Shown here: piece by piece, positions 34,647-48,100 of the stretch
How positions within the stretch are numbered: position 1 is the first letter of the stretch
Layout: each line of letters begins with the position of its first letter
From: Pochonia chlamydosporia 170
Lineage: Eukaryota; Ascomycota; Sordariomycetes; Hypocreales; Clavicipitaceae
Direction of reading: 5' to 3'
DNA length: 64,000 nucleotides
Assembly: GCF_001653235.2 (NCBI RefSeq)
Contig: NC_035794.1
Coordinates: 1,550,001 to 1,614,000, forward strand
Notes under the pieces: generated by a model
Database searches by the model: none
What the model saw: the letters and a program-made list of their open reading frames with translations, nothing else
What the model was told of the DNA's origin: nothing
Made by a program: the position numbers and the translations under genes

Positions 34647-37600
34647 CTCCAGAACGCGGATGTAGCTGGGCCGTTCCCCGTTTGCTGCCCCTAGCGGCCA
34701 TGAATCGGAGTCTCGAAGAACTCATAATCGACTACTTTATGCGCATCTTCCAAGTATCGTTGATGTTGAGTGGGAACTAAGAGGGGCTGGTTGAGGACAT
34801 TACCCGAAAACCACTCCCCCCGTGACTTTTGTCTTAGATGGAGAGGGGTTTCGATTCTGGGGATCAGACAGACGTGTTCAGCCCGACCAGCACCATGCTC
34901 CAACTCCATTTTGCCACCAACCCCCCAAAATAAGCCTGGTTTTCACATGGACCAGCCTGTTGCTTTCTGGTCTTGTTCTACCTGCGATGGCCTCTGAAAC
35001 GGTCTTTCAAGGTCTGGCTGTTACAGCCTCGGAGCTGGAGCTTGGCCATTACCAACCCTGTTCCGCCTCACAGACGACAGGGTCTAGTTCTCAAGTCTGA
35101 GACCTGAACAAAGTGCCGCCGAAGAAGCTGGGGCAAAGGGCGGTTGGGACCGCGAAGACTTTTTGTTTCTCTAGTTACAAATGTCTCCTTGCGCGGGTCT
35201 GTCCTACTTCTCATACGGGTTGGAGTCTTGCAAATCGCCCATGCTAGGCGAGGTTTTGTTTCTGGTTTCGGTGGTTGGCAAACCAGCCTTTGTGGTGAGC
35301 CCGGCCCTTTTCTGGGTGCGACATACATACACAAAGATGTTCGATCTAGCACTTGCTCTTGATGATCACCAGGTGTAGATGGCAGGTGTGTCTTCGAGGG
35401 ATCCAACTCAGCAGACAGCAAAAGTGCGCCTACCTGTCAAGTCTTCTGACAGTGAAACCTGCAGCCGCTGCACAAGCGGTAAGACAGCAAGCTATACCTC
35501 ATCACAGATACCCTCCGCCTTTAGATCGAGCGTGAAGACACATTGTCTAGTCACTTGGATGGTGAAATCGATATTGTCGCAATGCTAATGTATGTCCTGA
35601 ACAGACAGCTAGATCTGACGCAGCCAGGCACGACCGATGCTTCCGAAAACCCATGTCAACAATTAGCTCGAGTATGTCAGCACTTCACGCAAGTTGTCAA
35701 CGGTTTGGGTTAGGAGCGGGAGCTGTGAGCTGTAAACTTACCGTTTCTCAGACGTAAGACGAGGAAGCCTCCATGATGAACCGTCTGATCTGCAAGTCTT
35801 GCTCAGAGCTTGTCTGGCTGATCCACCCCTACCCTGCCGACCATTTTCATCAATTCACCTTGGCGCTACCTATACCCACTGCCATGTCATGCCTCAATCT
35901 GGGTGCTATCGAAAATCTTGACAACGCACAACTGGCAGTCATGTCTTGGCTTCGGTTGCTGGAAAAAGCGGTGCAAGGAACACGGTGAAGCCGCAAAACC
36001 CTGCTCATGTATCACACAGCTCACCAGACCAGACCTCACTCAAGCAAAAGAGATGCACAAATGCGCCACACTCAGCCTCCTGTCAAGCTGGACAACCTTC
36101 GCAGATCCCCGTGGCAGAGCCTGTGGCTTGGTCACCTTATCGCCGAACTTCTCAAGATCCCATGCGTGGCGTTCCGTAAATAGCCAATTCCTCACCTCCC
36201 GCCAATCCGCCCAGATCAGATGAACCACCCACCCATTGTCTTCAGCACAATCTCTTGTGTTGCCCTACCTAGTTGTCCATCTCAAGGGAGGCTGCGTCGT
36301 CTTGTGTAGCCTCCGTTTCCAGTTAACCCACATGCACCATCACAAACCCCTTACACTACATCGGGCACTACCTTCGCGGCGAGAAAGTTGGTATCCATCG
36401 GACGCGTCGGGCCATCCCTCTGGTCCCTCTGGTCCCCCCGCGTCCTTTCCCAAATTAGTCTTTGCTCGAGTCTTTTGTATCACTTTTGGGTCCCAGACCA
36501 CTCGACATCCAATAGTGAACTTATGGTGTCCTGCGGCAAAATGCAAGTAATACCCTCCTGGGTACGCATTCGCCACTTGCGAAGACGACCCCCGCTGGCA
36601 AATATCACTGGCTCTTTGGAGATGTGTGATGGGGGAGGAAAGCAACGCATGGAACATCCATGTTCCTGGTAAGCAGTGACATTGTAGCTGCGAGGAGACC
36701 CTTTCGAATTTTCTAGCCCTTGACTCGCATAGCGTTGTGGCTTCTCAACATTTGACACGTCTAAACACAGAGTTTGGTGTGACTGCTGAGTTTTCCGCCG
36801 CTCTTTTGGCTTGTCCCCTACTCCATAGAGCCGGACTTGCATGAGTCCTTGTATCACGGCTCCGATATGGCCAAGTCCGGTTCTGAATCTCCTTGCATGG
36901 TGTCTGAGTGTGGTGGAGTATAGACATGCAAGTTCACTGGTTGCCCACCAGGTTCAAAAACGTCACTTTTGTCCACCCATCCACACTGAGCTGCTCTCTG
37001 AGTGAGGTAGTTGTAAAACAGGCACACCCCGATTTCTTTCTTGGCGTTGGATCAAGATTGTGAGCAAGCAAAATAGATCATGTTATTCTGTCTTGGAAGG
37101 CGACCCCCATTGTGGGAGTCGTTAGCTAAAACAATTGTCCTCCGGCGTAGAGTACATGGCTCTTCGCAATAACAAAAATACCCAATACCATAAGCACACA
37201 AATCGATTCCATTTTACTTGAACTGCGTAGCCAGTTCATATTCGTACACGTTAAAATCAGAATATGCCTCCAAAAACATGAAAAGTAGGTAAAACAGATG
37301 GTGGTATAAGTATGCAGTGATAGCAGAATGACCAAAAATAACCAAAAAAAAAAAGACGTAAACAAAATTGTTCAGACAGCCTCACTGTATGGAAGACAGA
37401 ACCACATTAGAACTCCTCCAAAACGTGTCGTAAAATCCAACTAATGTTCCAAACCCAATATCCAGATACTCCTCCAACAGTGGATTGGTGAAACGAGTAA
37501 ATTATCCGCACAAATTTTGTTTCCTGCCAAATAGCAGACACACTTTGCCATACCCAATGCTGTTGTGGTGAGATTGCGAAAAACGGAAAAGAAATAAACT

Positions 37601-37918
37601 CAAAACAAGAAACTGATGTGAAGTGCTGCCGACCCCGCTTAACTTTTAGAGTATTGGTGAAAAGAATTTCTTCATAATTGGCCGCCCAGGTGTCCTTCGA
37701 AGGGACCGTGCATTGCATAAAGCGTAAATAAAAGCTGAAAAAAGAGCACAGGACAGAAAACCAATGTTGAGCCTGCGAGTAGAGCTCAGTTTTTTGGCCG
37801 CCATTTTGTTGACAGCTTCGTAGCAATCGTAGAGAAGCACCGTGACGAGTTCCGCCAGCACGATCAGCAACCGCGCGAGGGTGCTTTTGTTCGTATCATC
37901 GTATAGATATCCGTTCTA
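34647..37918. other. Gene-free region downstream of URM1 and of the C2H2 gene
   Basis: This 3.3-kb region has no supported gene. It holds many TCTGG/CCAGA words, a tandem CCCTCTGGT pair near 36417 and, from about 37.1 kb, an AT-rich part that probably includes the long 3' UTR of the C2H2 gene. Confidence 0.55.
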
Positions 37919-39398
37919 TTAGTACAGGCGATTGGCAAAGGCCATCTGTCTGGCGTGCTCGTCCTCGTAGAGCATACCGTTTGCACCATGACCAGTCTCA
38001 GGCTCAAACATCCCAAAATTGCGAGGCACATAGGAAGGAGCTGAGTTGGTCATGGGAGTATGAGAGAACTGACTGGCCATAACAGGTACAGCAACGGCTG
38101 TCTGGTGGGAGCTAGCTTTAGGCTTTCTGACAGCCACGGTTCGAGCTTTCCCACGGCCCTTGATGCCCTTATTGCTGTTCTTGTAATGTTCTCTGAAGTA
38201 CTCGAAGAGATCACGGTGCTCTTCAGGGACTTCACCCATTTGAGCAAACTTGACAAACATGCCAGTAAGGTTCTTCAGCGTTTCTTTGTGGAAGTTATTC
38301 TGGTGGGTCTTCATGTTGCCCAGCTGTGAAAAGGACTTGTTGCAATCATCGAGTCTGCAAATAAAGGGCTTTAAACCCTTGTGTGTCTCCTCGTGGGATC
38401 GGACGTTGCCTCTTTGGGCAAATGTTTTCCCACAGATACTGCAAGAGTACGGCTTCTCACCGGTATGGCGGCGCATGTGAGTCTAAAAGAAATATATCAG
38501 GTTAACTCATGGGTGCAATACTAAAGCATCCAATTGCTCATACCTTCAGATTCCCACGCTGGGAGAAAGTAAGACCGCAGTTCTCTTTCGTGCAAATATA
38601 AGGCTTGAGACCAGTGTGGGTTCGGCGGTGAATGTCAAGGTGAGTCTTCTGAACGAATCTCTTATTGCAGCTTGGCCCATCACAAACCCACTTCTTCTTG
38701 GGTTTAACCTCTGGAGCGGGAGTAGAGGCATGGCAAGAGCTCGCGGGGCTCTGGATATCCATCACCATTTCAGCCTTGGGCGTGTGGGCTGGAGTGAGAG
38801 TTTGACCAGGAGCATCCTCGCCCTCATCTTCTTTGGCTTGGATGGCCTTCATGAGTTCGTCCACATCCGTTTCAAAGTTGACTCGATCAGCCGGGTCGAT
38901 GGTCTCGTTGTATGTAATGGTCTTCGAGTTGGCAGTTGGATTGGAGGCACTTGAGCGAGCAACGGAAACATTTGATTCACTGCGAGCAGGAGACTGCAGG
39001 CGAATATTGCTCATCTTTCGTGATCCTCGCCTGACTGAAGACATGCGAGCAGCCTCAGACTCAGCGCTAATCGGCAGATGATGAGAGCGATCTTGAAATT
39101 CGGGTTTGAATGGTGACCCAACAGGTGTTGAGGGTGGTGGACTCTGATATGGCGCATATGTAGTGAAGGCATTCTGGGTCTGATAGTGAGGAGCTGCCAT
39201 TGAGGTCATTGGGGCCGAGCTGTAATTAGGAGTAACGACATATTGGGGAGCAAGAGGTCTCTGCATTTGAGCGGCTGGGTTTCCACGTGAATCATAAGGC
39301 AGGAAAGGCGGCGCTTCCATCATGCCAAAGTCGTGAGGTAGCTGCTGTGGCCATCTTCCCCAGTTATGGGGAGCAGCTGGTGAAGCCGTGAGAGCCAT
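37919..39398 (-). CDS. C2H2 zinc-finger transcription factor (Azf1-like)
   Basis: Probable DNA-binding regulator. Two exons (39398-38544 and 38482-37919) encode 472 residues. The N-terminal half is Pro/Ser/Gln-rich and low in structure. Four adjacent C2H2 fingers occupy roughly residues 239-352: [38 protein letters not shown] (split by the intron), [17 protein letters not shown] and [19 protein letters not shown], joined by TGLKPY/TGEKPY/KGLKPF linkers. The wording, with KRFVQKTHL in finger one, matches the fungal Azf1-like group. A conserved segment follows the fingers ([21 protein letters not shown]), then a basic [14 protein letters not shown] stretch that could be a nuclear signal. The chosen start gives [10 protein letters not shown]; an in-frame upstream extension to 39641 is hydrophobic and unlikely. 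The gene stands alone in about 23 kb. Confidence 0.9.
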
Positions 39399-41762
39399 GG
39401 TATTGGTAGGACGGACTCGCAAATTGACAATACTAGCAAGCAGTAAAGCAAAGATGAGAGTAAGTCGTGGATGGCCAAGATACTGTGAAAGAGAAGCACT
39501 TGCAAGACGTGCACGGCTTGCTTTGCTTAGATGCTTGTCTGATGTTGGTGAACTTCGTGAAGATGTGCTTCTGCTATGGTGAAACCCAAGCAGCAAGGGG
39601 AGGGGAGCAAGATTTATAAGATGAAGACTGATGAGATCCAAAGAGAGGGGTCCAAAGACTTTGGAGCGGAAAGGGGGTGCCTATGTAGTTGAGGTCAAAC
39701 TCAGCTATCATGTCAAAAGACGTTCGGAAAGACGTGAGGGTTGAGGGCTCCAGACACCAGCAGGCCTAGGTGGGTCCAACTGGTCGGTACATGGCAAGAT
39801 CTTGGCTTTAAAATGCCTGTAGAGATGCGACCCCAAAAGCTGGTTGTCCAGCAAAGCGGTCCAGCTTATCCCAGCCAGTCGGGGTGTATAATTTAATCTC
39901 AAGGTCTTTGGGCTTTGGATACACACCAGACTGGTGTTGACCAAACCCCTCCTTCCCACATCGCGGGTAAGAGAAAGCTAACAGCCCAGGGGGAGGGGTG
40001 TGAGTCAATTTGAGTCCCAAAAGAGACCGAGGGAGCCAGGATAGAGCCTTGGGTCGGATGCAAGGTGATGGCAGGGGCGTGTGGTGGCATTGTCCAGAGG
40101 GAGATGATGAGAGAATGGCAATGGCGTGTAGGTCAAATTTGTTATTAGACAACCAAAATGGAGTGCAGAGTACTGTACAATACGTACTCGCTACGTCCAA
40201 CTTGTGAGCACAGCTGGAAGACAGGGCTGGGGTCAAGGGTCTGCGCGGGTGCGGGAGGCAACGGGGCCGGTTGTGCTTGTCCGTCAAACAATTTGGGAGT
40301 AATATGGACAGGGTATTCGACTTTCCCCGAGCTCCATTCTCTTGTCTGCTCTCCAAGGTCACGGTCGCTGGAGCGTTTGAACGATCCAGAAACAGTAAAC
40401 GCGGCTCCGACCCGGCGAGGCCAGAACCATCGCCCGGACCCAGTACGTTCGACCTGTCACCTTGAGAGACGGTTCGAATGTTCAGGTTGATACGTTTACC
40501 GGGCTCCGCGACCTTAGCCGTGTAGACGATACACATAACCATGCATTAGAACAACATGGCTTAATGATAGCAGTCAGCAGAGCGTTCGGATGCGCCAGCT
40601 CGTACATATTTGGCCAGTCCAGGTCAGACGTGTTCTCGGCAAGTAGGGAGTACGTAGGGACAGTCTCCAATTATGGCGGCGGCCGTCGATGATGTTGCGG
40701 CAAGGAGGGGGCATTCGTAGATAGTCGAATTTGTTAGCAAATCTGCCGCCAGGACCGCGGACACACAACTGGGGCAGATGTAGAGCCGCAGTACGCATGT
40801 ACCTATGTGCATGTGCAAGCTTGCTCATGCAATGAGACATGGAGTGCCAGGCAAGCTGGCCACTGGACCATTGACACGACTTTTCACCTCTGCTGGCAAG
40901 CTCTGTACAGTCCAAGTTGAGGAGCGAGTCTGGATTTGCGGCGTCATAACTTTCCCAGTGTCACTAGCTCATGACGGCGTGATGAATTGCCGCAAGGGTG
41001 CGAGGCTGAGCGCGAAACGCACAACTTGAAGCAAGCGGGCGAGGAAACTGTCATCGGACGAAAGTAGGCTACAGAGCCTCGACCGTCCATAGTCCAATCT
41101 CGCCAGAAACGGTGATGCGCTTTGGTTGGTTTCCCATGCCACCGTTTTGCCCTCGAACGTTGGTAGGATGAGTCTCGAAAGAAAGCGTCCACCTTGCCTG
41201 TCATCAGGGGCTGCCAGAATATCTTGGGGGGCAGTCCACTGTGAGACTGAACAATATCGAGGAGACCTATTCTTGGAATTGGCGGAATGTCACTGTCAAT
41301 TCATTGTAGATTACTGAGGCCAAGGCTGAGTAATTTACGCACAAGGCTTGGCATGTCACCTACAATAGAAGACGCCTAGTCACATTATCGTTGACAGCTC
41401 CAGTTACAAAATCTGGACCAGAACTAAAGGCACGGACGTGGCCCGACAAAATTGGCTGACCCTCGTTCGTTTCCGATGGTGCAGGTCGGACTGGCTGCAA
41501 ACAAGGAGAAGCGATGCGCAGAATAGCTGGCCGAAGAGCTGTCCGAACTGAATGCGAAAATGATCAAGTATCAATACGTATGGGGCAAAGTTCGACCCTG
41601 AGCTGGGTTGGTAAAACAACAAGGTGGAAGGTGGTGGTGAGCAAACACATTTGACTGGAGAGTCGGCAACTTGACACGGAAGGCGGACCCAAGGCAGGTG
41701 CAACTCAGTTGGACGTGGGAGTCGACCGCAAGAGCAAGTGCAGGCACTGGGACTCCTGTACT

Positions 41763-41780
41763 TGCACCTGCACCTGCACC
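41763..41780. repeat. TGCACC hexamer repeat
   Basis: Three perfect copies of TGCACC lie in the gene desert; the flanks carry further imperfect GCAGG/CCTGC words. Confidence 0.8.
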
Positions 41781-42105
41781 GCGCCTGCATCGCATCGCAG
41801 GTCCAGCTCAGGTCTCATCTGGACTAAGCACCCACTCGATTTGATGGAAAGAGCGAGGGCGATGAAGTGCCAGGAGTACCCCGAAGTAACTCCCCACCCA
41901 GGCCAGCGCAGTATCTACCACAACTCGACCACAGCTATGGACAAGGGCAGCAACCAAGCGGGTCCAGTCTGGATCAAGCAGCCTCTTGCAACTTGAGCAG
42001 CTCTGTTGTTGTCTGCCGGGGTGCCGCCCGCCCTAAATCGTCTGGTGGCTTCTCGGCTAGGCTAGGGTCGCTCCCGCGAACGCGCTAGACCAGGGACGCC
42101 CGCCC

Positions 42106-42132
42106 CATCAAAGCCATCAAAGCCATCAACGC
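42106..42132. repeat. CATCAAAGC nonamer repeat
   Basis: Three 9-bp copies, the last with one change (CATCAACGC), lie in the gene desert. Confidence 0.8.
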
Positions 42133-45100
42133 CCCCAGCCAGCAGCTGGCCTTCCCCACCCGCAAATCTCCAAGCCGCCTCCTCTCCTCCTCTGTGCTCT
42201 CTCCAGACATACTCCGTGCTCCGTCCATCAATCCAGCTCTCCATCCATCCACTACCCACGACCTTGAGACCAGACGGGCAACCCCCTCAGTCTATCTAAA
42301 AATGTCCCTGCCTTGCATTACGCTTGCTCCTAGTTCCATTCCTGCCCCCATCCCAGTGATCTGGTCTTGTGGCGGGTAGCGTCAGATTTGAGGCAAGCGA
42401 CCACTCCAAAAAGTTTTGACTGGCCAGCCCCAGGGACGACGTGGATGACATACGAAGTCCTCCAAAACAGGCTACAACATGCCGCATGCACCGTGGATCA
42501 GTCGGAGCTATACTGTTTCCCCGTACACAACTTGACAATCATTCTCGCAGTATCAACAAGCAGAGTGGAAGACCTTCAGCTGTACTCCGGTACCACCAAT
42601 GGACAAGGCCAACTTACGTTCAATGGCCTGAAAAATCAATCAGTCGGTTTATTGGTTAGGGCACTCTAACCCAAGCCTAGCTCCTAAACGCCGGTCTCCG
42701 TTCTTCAAAGGTGATGATTGTCGCAGCTGTATAGAGTTTACCGAGAAAGAGGACGAAAGGCAACAATACCCCGCCTTTGTCGACTCAGCAGAGGCCAAAA
42801 ACCACAGACGAGCTGTGGCATCTACATCCCTTTTCATCCACCTGGTTCTAAGCTTATATGTGTGTACTTGAACTACTCAGCATAAGCAGCATTGTTCATG
42901 AAGGATAGAGGCTCGGTCTTCCCAACAATTGCATCTGCTATCCAAGACTGTCGCAATATCATACTGTGCAGTCCTTGCCTCGCCACAAATGTGCACACAG
43001 GCCATCAAATCTCCAACCTGATGATTCGACGCCAGAACTTCCCAAGCATCAGTTAGGTCCAGGATTTGGAAGCATCCCAAAGACGCGTCTTTCGGGGCTT
43101 TGTCATCTCACCCTCAATTTCAATTCGACACGGCCTACGGAGTACCTAAGCTGTTCTTCGTCTATTCTCCACTTCAAAGGGTGCCGAAGTGGTGCAGCGG
43201 ACGGGCTTGTTGCCAGTCTACCATCCAGCGGTCCTTATACCTGTATCCGGTTCAGAAACCGACCAGATACCCTCAGGGCCATTGGTATGTCACTGGTTCA
43301 ATTGAACGTTAGCAGCTGTCGCCAGCTTGCAAGATACGTTGTTTGGCGTCTTCCATGGGAATCGATTACGGGGTGTGAACACGAAGCTGGCTCTGGTCCG
43401 GTGTGGTCAGGTCTCAGCCTCGAAACCTGTTCTTCCAACCAAGGTCGCCTTTGACGGCTAGGTAATCTTGAGGGTCATAGCGTCATAAGGGGAAAAATTC
43501 CCCGATACCTGTTACCACTTCCAGGTTAGAGTTCTTCTCTCACTCACGCTCAGGTGAGATGAGTGCGCGCTCTTACTGTAAATCCGCCACGCTCCCAAGC
43601 CTGGAGGCACACAATTGCAAGCCACTTGAACGCCACTCACTAGACATCCAGCCACTGGTCATCCGTTGTCTGTCCCAAAATCTTGGATCAGATGAATCAC
43701 CACCACCAAACAAGCGCCAAGCTAGCTACGATGATCAGGACAAGATACAAACTCGGTCGTGTTCTCAGTGGACCGTCCCAAGAAGCCATTCGCAGACGAA
43801 GGCTCCCCTACAACGAGCATCAACGAAACCCGGGAGTCGATTTATACCTCATTCGCAAAGGATTTACGCGCTCAATTTACAGTTTGTAAGGGTTCAGCCC
43901 CTTCCATTGAGCCATCGGAGCGGGCCATTGAAGGACTTTGTCTTCACATCAAGAGATGCTGTCTTTGACAAGTTTGGCATGGATGACAGTGATGAAGCCC
44001 TGAGATGGTGGCGTCAGGGGTCCGTCTGCCACTGATAGACATCAGATTGCTTGGACCAGGATCATGGATCTCGGATCAATCAATCAGAGATCCAATATGC
44101 TGGGAACGCAGAAGCAGGCCATGGGTCATCAGCTGGAGTACTGCACTGCACCACCAGCTCACACTTGCAGAGGGCTTGTCAAGCACCAACTTGGTGGCAC
44201 CCGCAACTGCATGTCCATCCCTAAAAAAATCTGCTTGGCTGTTGGATTTGTGAGATCTGATGGTGCTCAGCCAGACCAGGAATGGAGGCCTTCGAATTCT
44301 CACAGCTCGGCAACCGAGCGTGTTGTCGCGTTGGCTCTTTCAGTGTGAGGCAATGATCAGAGGACCACAGTGTCTTTGCCTGACATCTGCTTTTCCCCAA
44401 GGCCGTCGAGAGTGAGCATCAGATCCACTAATCAATTACCTTTACCAGGTGATGGTCTTGGCACAGAATCTCGATTGTCATACCCTTTGCTCAAAGTCAT
44501 GCATCGGGCCTTTGCGAGTCGCGTTTGTTTGCAACTGTTTGAGCTGCTAGGAGTTATCAATTCATCTTTGCCAGCAGATGCTTCTCTTCTTTCTGATCTA
44601 CTATGAGATTCTTTGCCTGTCTAGTCGCACACTCTGGACAGTTGAGGAACCATCCCTAAGCCCCAGGTGGCAAGATCAGAAAACGTGAGCTCTATTTCCA
44701 TTCGAGGCTTCAGCTTCGTTATTAGTTTTGCGCCCACACGTTGGCCGATTTCACTCCAAACTGGCACCAGGAGGTTCAATCGACCAAAAGGAGAGGTAAA
44801 GCGAGGACAATAGTGAGTCAGCCTACATTGCCGCCAAGGACGCTGTTGAGCACCAGTTCAGCCTGTAGCAGTCCCCTTGCAGCTGAGTACTGGATCTCGG
44901 GTTGAATAAAGCCGAGGTAAGGCTGTAGGTGGAGCTAATAATGGATGAGAGTTGATCTTGGTGACCAGCCAGTGTAATGCAATCCTATTTAGCTCTCTCC
45001 CAAAACTCGGCCCAAGTTGCGAGAGGCAACTCGAGAGCAAGCAAAGTCATAACGTTTGAATTTCAATGGCTTTGTGAATCGAGGATTATTCGTTGACCGG

Positions 45101-48100
45101 AGTTACTGGCCAGATGGTTGCTATCGAATACCCGAGAGAACAAGATTGCCAGAGCTTGGGTTGAGACCCGATGATCATCGGCTAAGAACCAACAAATTGC
45201 TGGTACACTGGCCGCCGCGTCCTGTCTTTGTCACGGGATGTGTGAAAAGGCAGCAAACTGGCAAGAGAGTAGCACAAGCGGCCTGACAGAAATTACCAGG
45301 CCCCATAGCCTGTATTCAAAAACTCGAGCATAGACGTCTTTGGCCTTGAAGGCTTCAGTGTTAGCGGACGGTAACAGTGGCTCAAGGTGAGAACAGCGGG
45401 TCTTCGAGGAACGCAGTCCACAAGACTCTTCACAACTGAGGAGGATGAGGAGGTAGCAACGGGCTGCCATTGTAACAAACCCACGACAGGGTGAGCCGCT
45501 CTGGCAGGGTGGGTAACGCTTGATCCCAGTTCGGTCTTCGCTGGGCGGCCAACAACATTTGAACCCACACACCACCTCCCCCCGGCAGTCAAATATGATA
45601 TGTCGCATACATATGAACAACCCCAATGGAGCCATGGCTGTGACATGAAAAGAATCTCCGTCCACTCAGCACCAACACTCGCTGGGAAGATTTCCTGCGG
45701 GTCGTTGGAAGAGGTAACCAACTGACTCTTTTGGGTTGGTATCTCAAATACGTGCCCTGGTCTTCTCCACGATGGCTAACATCGGATTGCGTGTGGCTCA
45801 TCGGGCACACCTTCGTTCAATACATGATTGGGGCGGCTTTCTGCTGATGTCCCAGCAATCTGGTATTTGGAAAGCGGTTCGCTAAGGTTGGACGAGGAGT
45901 GAACCGATTCTTCGTCAACGAAGCACTTGTAAACAGCATCTGTTTTCCCGTGCGATGCACAAAGCACAGTTTCCTGATCACTAATACAGACATTTGGTTG
46001 CCAATGACATTCTCGCAGAGAAAGCCTGCCGAAGACCAGACAAGGCTGCTTCGCATCACTGGCTGTTCTTTTCTCATGGATGACGTTTTACCAAGTCTCG
46101 ATATAGAATCGGAACCACATTTCAGTTTAGTGGCAGTTATGGGTCGCACGGAACACAGAGTGGGAATAATAAAGTCATGCGCCAACTCCGGGGAACATGA
46201 GTCCAGGTTCCGGCCAACAATAACCAGATTTGTAGAAGAGATGCACAATATCCGCCAACCAGCCACAAGGCCCTGCAGACTTCATCATTGAATCGAACGG
46301 GAGGGGGATTTGGACGGACAAGATCTGGACAAGCCAGAAAGAATAACCCAACTTTCCGGCCGAAACCAGCTCATCACGCCTGAGTTCATGATCAGCTTCT
46401 TGCTACATCCTAGGCATGAACGGATTATTCGCGCTTGTATTGTGTTATGCTGATACCAAAAGCGACATGTCATGCGTTCGGCGTTAATTGCGGAGCACAT
46501 CTTGGCATTTTACATCACGATACCAGCCGTCACGAAGCAAACGAAGAGGATATTGCATGCGGCAGCCGGTCCTTCGGATGGACAATGATTACTGAACTTC
46601 GCTGAAGTGGCAAGCCGCAATGTTCGTCAACAACATCACAATCTGCACGCACAAACGGAGTAAGCCTTGCCTCAGCACTGGATTTTACTTTTTTTTTTCG
46701 CACGATTCTAGCGAGGTTCTCACGCAGGCGAGATATGATAGAAGAACAAGCGAACTCTGACCTTCTCCGACTAGGCCTGGGTCATAGCCCAACCAGGATC
46801 ACGCACAGGTGGATGGATCTTTCAGGTCCTATGACCAGGAACTTTTACCATAAACCGTCCCGGGCGGTTTCAAAAATGACAAATGCGAGTAGCCTGCATA
46901 GAGCATTTATCACAGGATGGCAGGCATGATGGCACTGACGCTGTTGCTTCCCTATGTGGGTATGAGTTGCTCTGGAACGCTATCATTGACCATTACCAGT
47001 ATGGCACACGGTTATTTGATCTATTCGGGAGCCGTTGCGGCCTTAACAAGCAGACAGTGCCGAGTTGATGACATTGTTGGACTTGTGGGGAAGAAGTATT
47101 TTCACAGTATTCAGAGAGCGCCAACCCACAAGGTCGGGAACCAAAGGGTTGCTTCAAAATCCCGACAGATATGAGATGCAACCCTACCAGACAGAAGCGA
47201 GCACAACAGGTCGCATTACCAGTAAAGACGAGCTGCAATTTGCAGGGATATGACGGGTTGCTGGTAGCTGTGTGGCGTCAACAAGCAGCCACAGCTGCAG
47301 TTTGACCAGGACCCCGGCAGGCCGAGATTTGACGGGAGTCCAATCAAGGCACACCGGCTCCTTTGATTGATGAAGCTCTCCCGGCTTTCTGGATGATTGA
47401 AGGAGTTGTTCCGGTGGCCGTGATTGGTCTCCAAAAACAATCCCCTGTATTCCCGGCTACCTGGTCATCATCACTTTCATGGCGCCCCCATCCTCTCCCT
47501 TCCAAGGCACAAATTCATGACAGGTATCGTGCATATCGCCAACATGACGAAAGGGACGGTCGGCGCGAGCAAAAGAGCAGGCCCAAGCGAATTGAAACTG
47601 AAGAAGTTAGGACCCTCGCGAGTTGTTGCATCATCTTGCGGGACGGTATCATCATCAAGATGCCATCTCATCTCATCGGGCCACTCCACGTCATGATTTT
47701 CGACACCATGTCAGTGAGTTGGTAACTCTCTTTGTTTACTATTCCGACATGCGGCTATTGGAGATGGTTCGTCATCTTCACCATAGCTCATGATAGGCTG
47801 TATAATCACAATGAACCGCCACGAATTTCGCAAGTTGTTCATTCAAGTTAAGCCACTTCCTCCGTACTCTGCCTCGGCACACACAGAAAAGAACCCGTCA
47901 AAACGAAGACAATGGTTCCGTTGTGGTTCACGTGGACGAATCAGACACAAGTAAATGGGGGGGTAAATTGGTGTAGGTGTGTGGCCCAAACCAACACCCA
48001 AAGGACCATGGGCCTCACTGATGAAAGAGACAGCTCATTTTTCATCCGTATTAGTCGCGCAAATCCCAGCCGAGAGGATTGATTGGCCTAGCCGCAAGGC

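Noticed and set aside
42966..44035. Two plus-strand frames of 162 and 158 codons in the gene desert
   Set aside because: Neither has a domain, a promoter signal or a splice partner; lengths are compatible with chance at this base composition.
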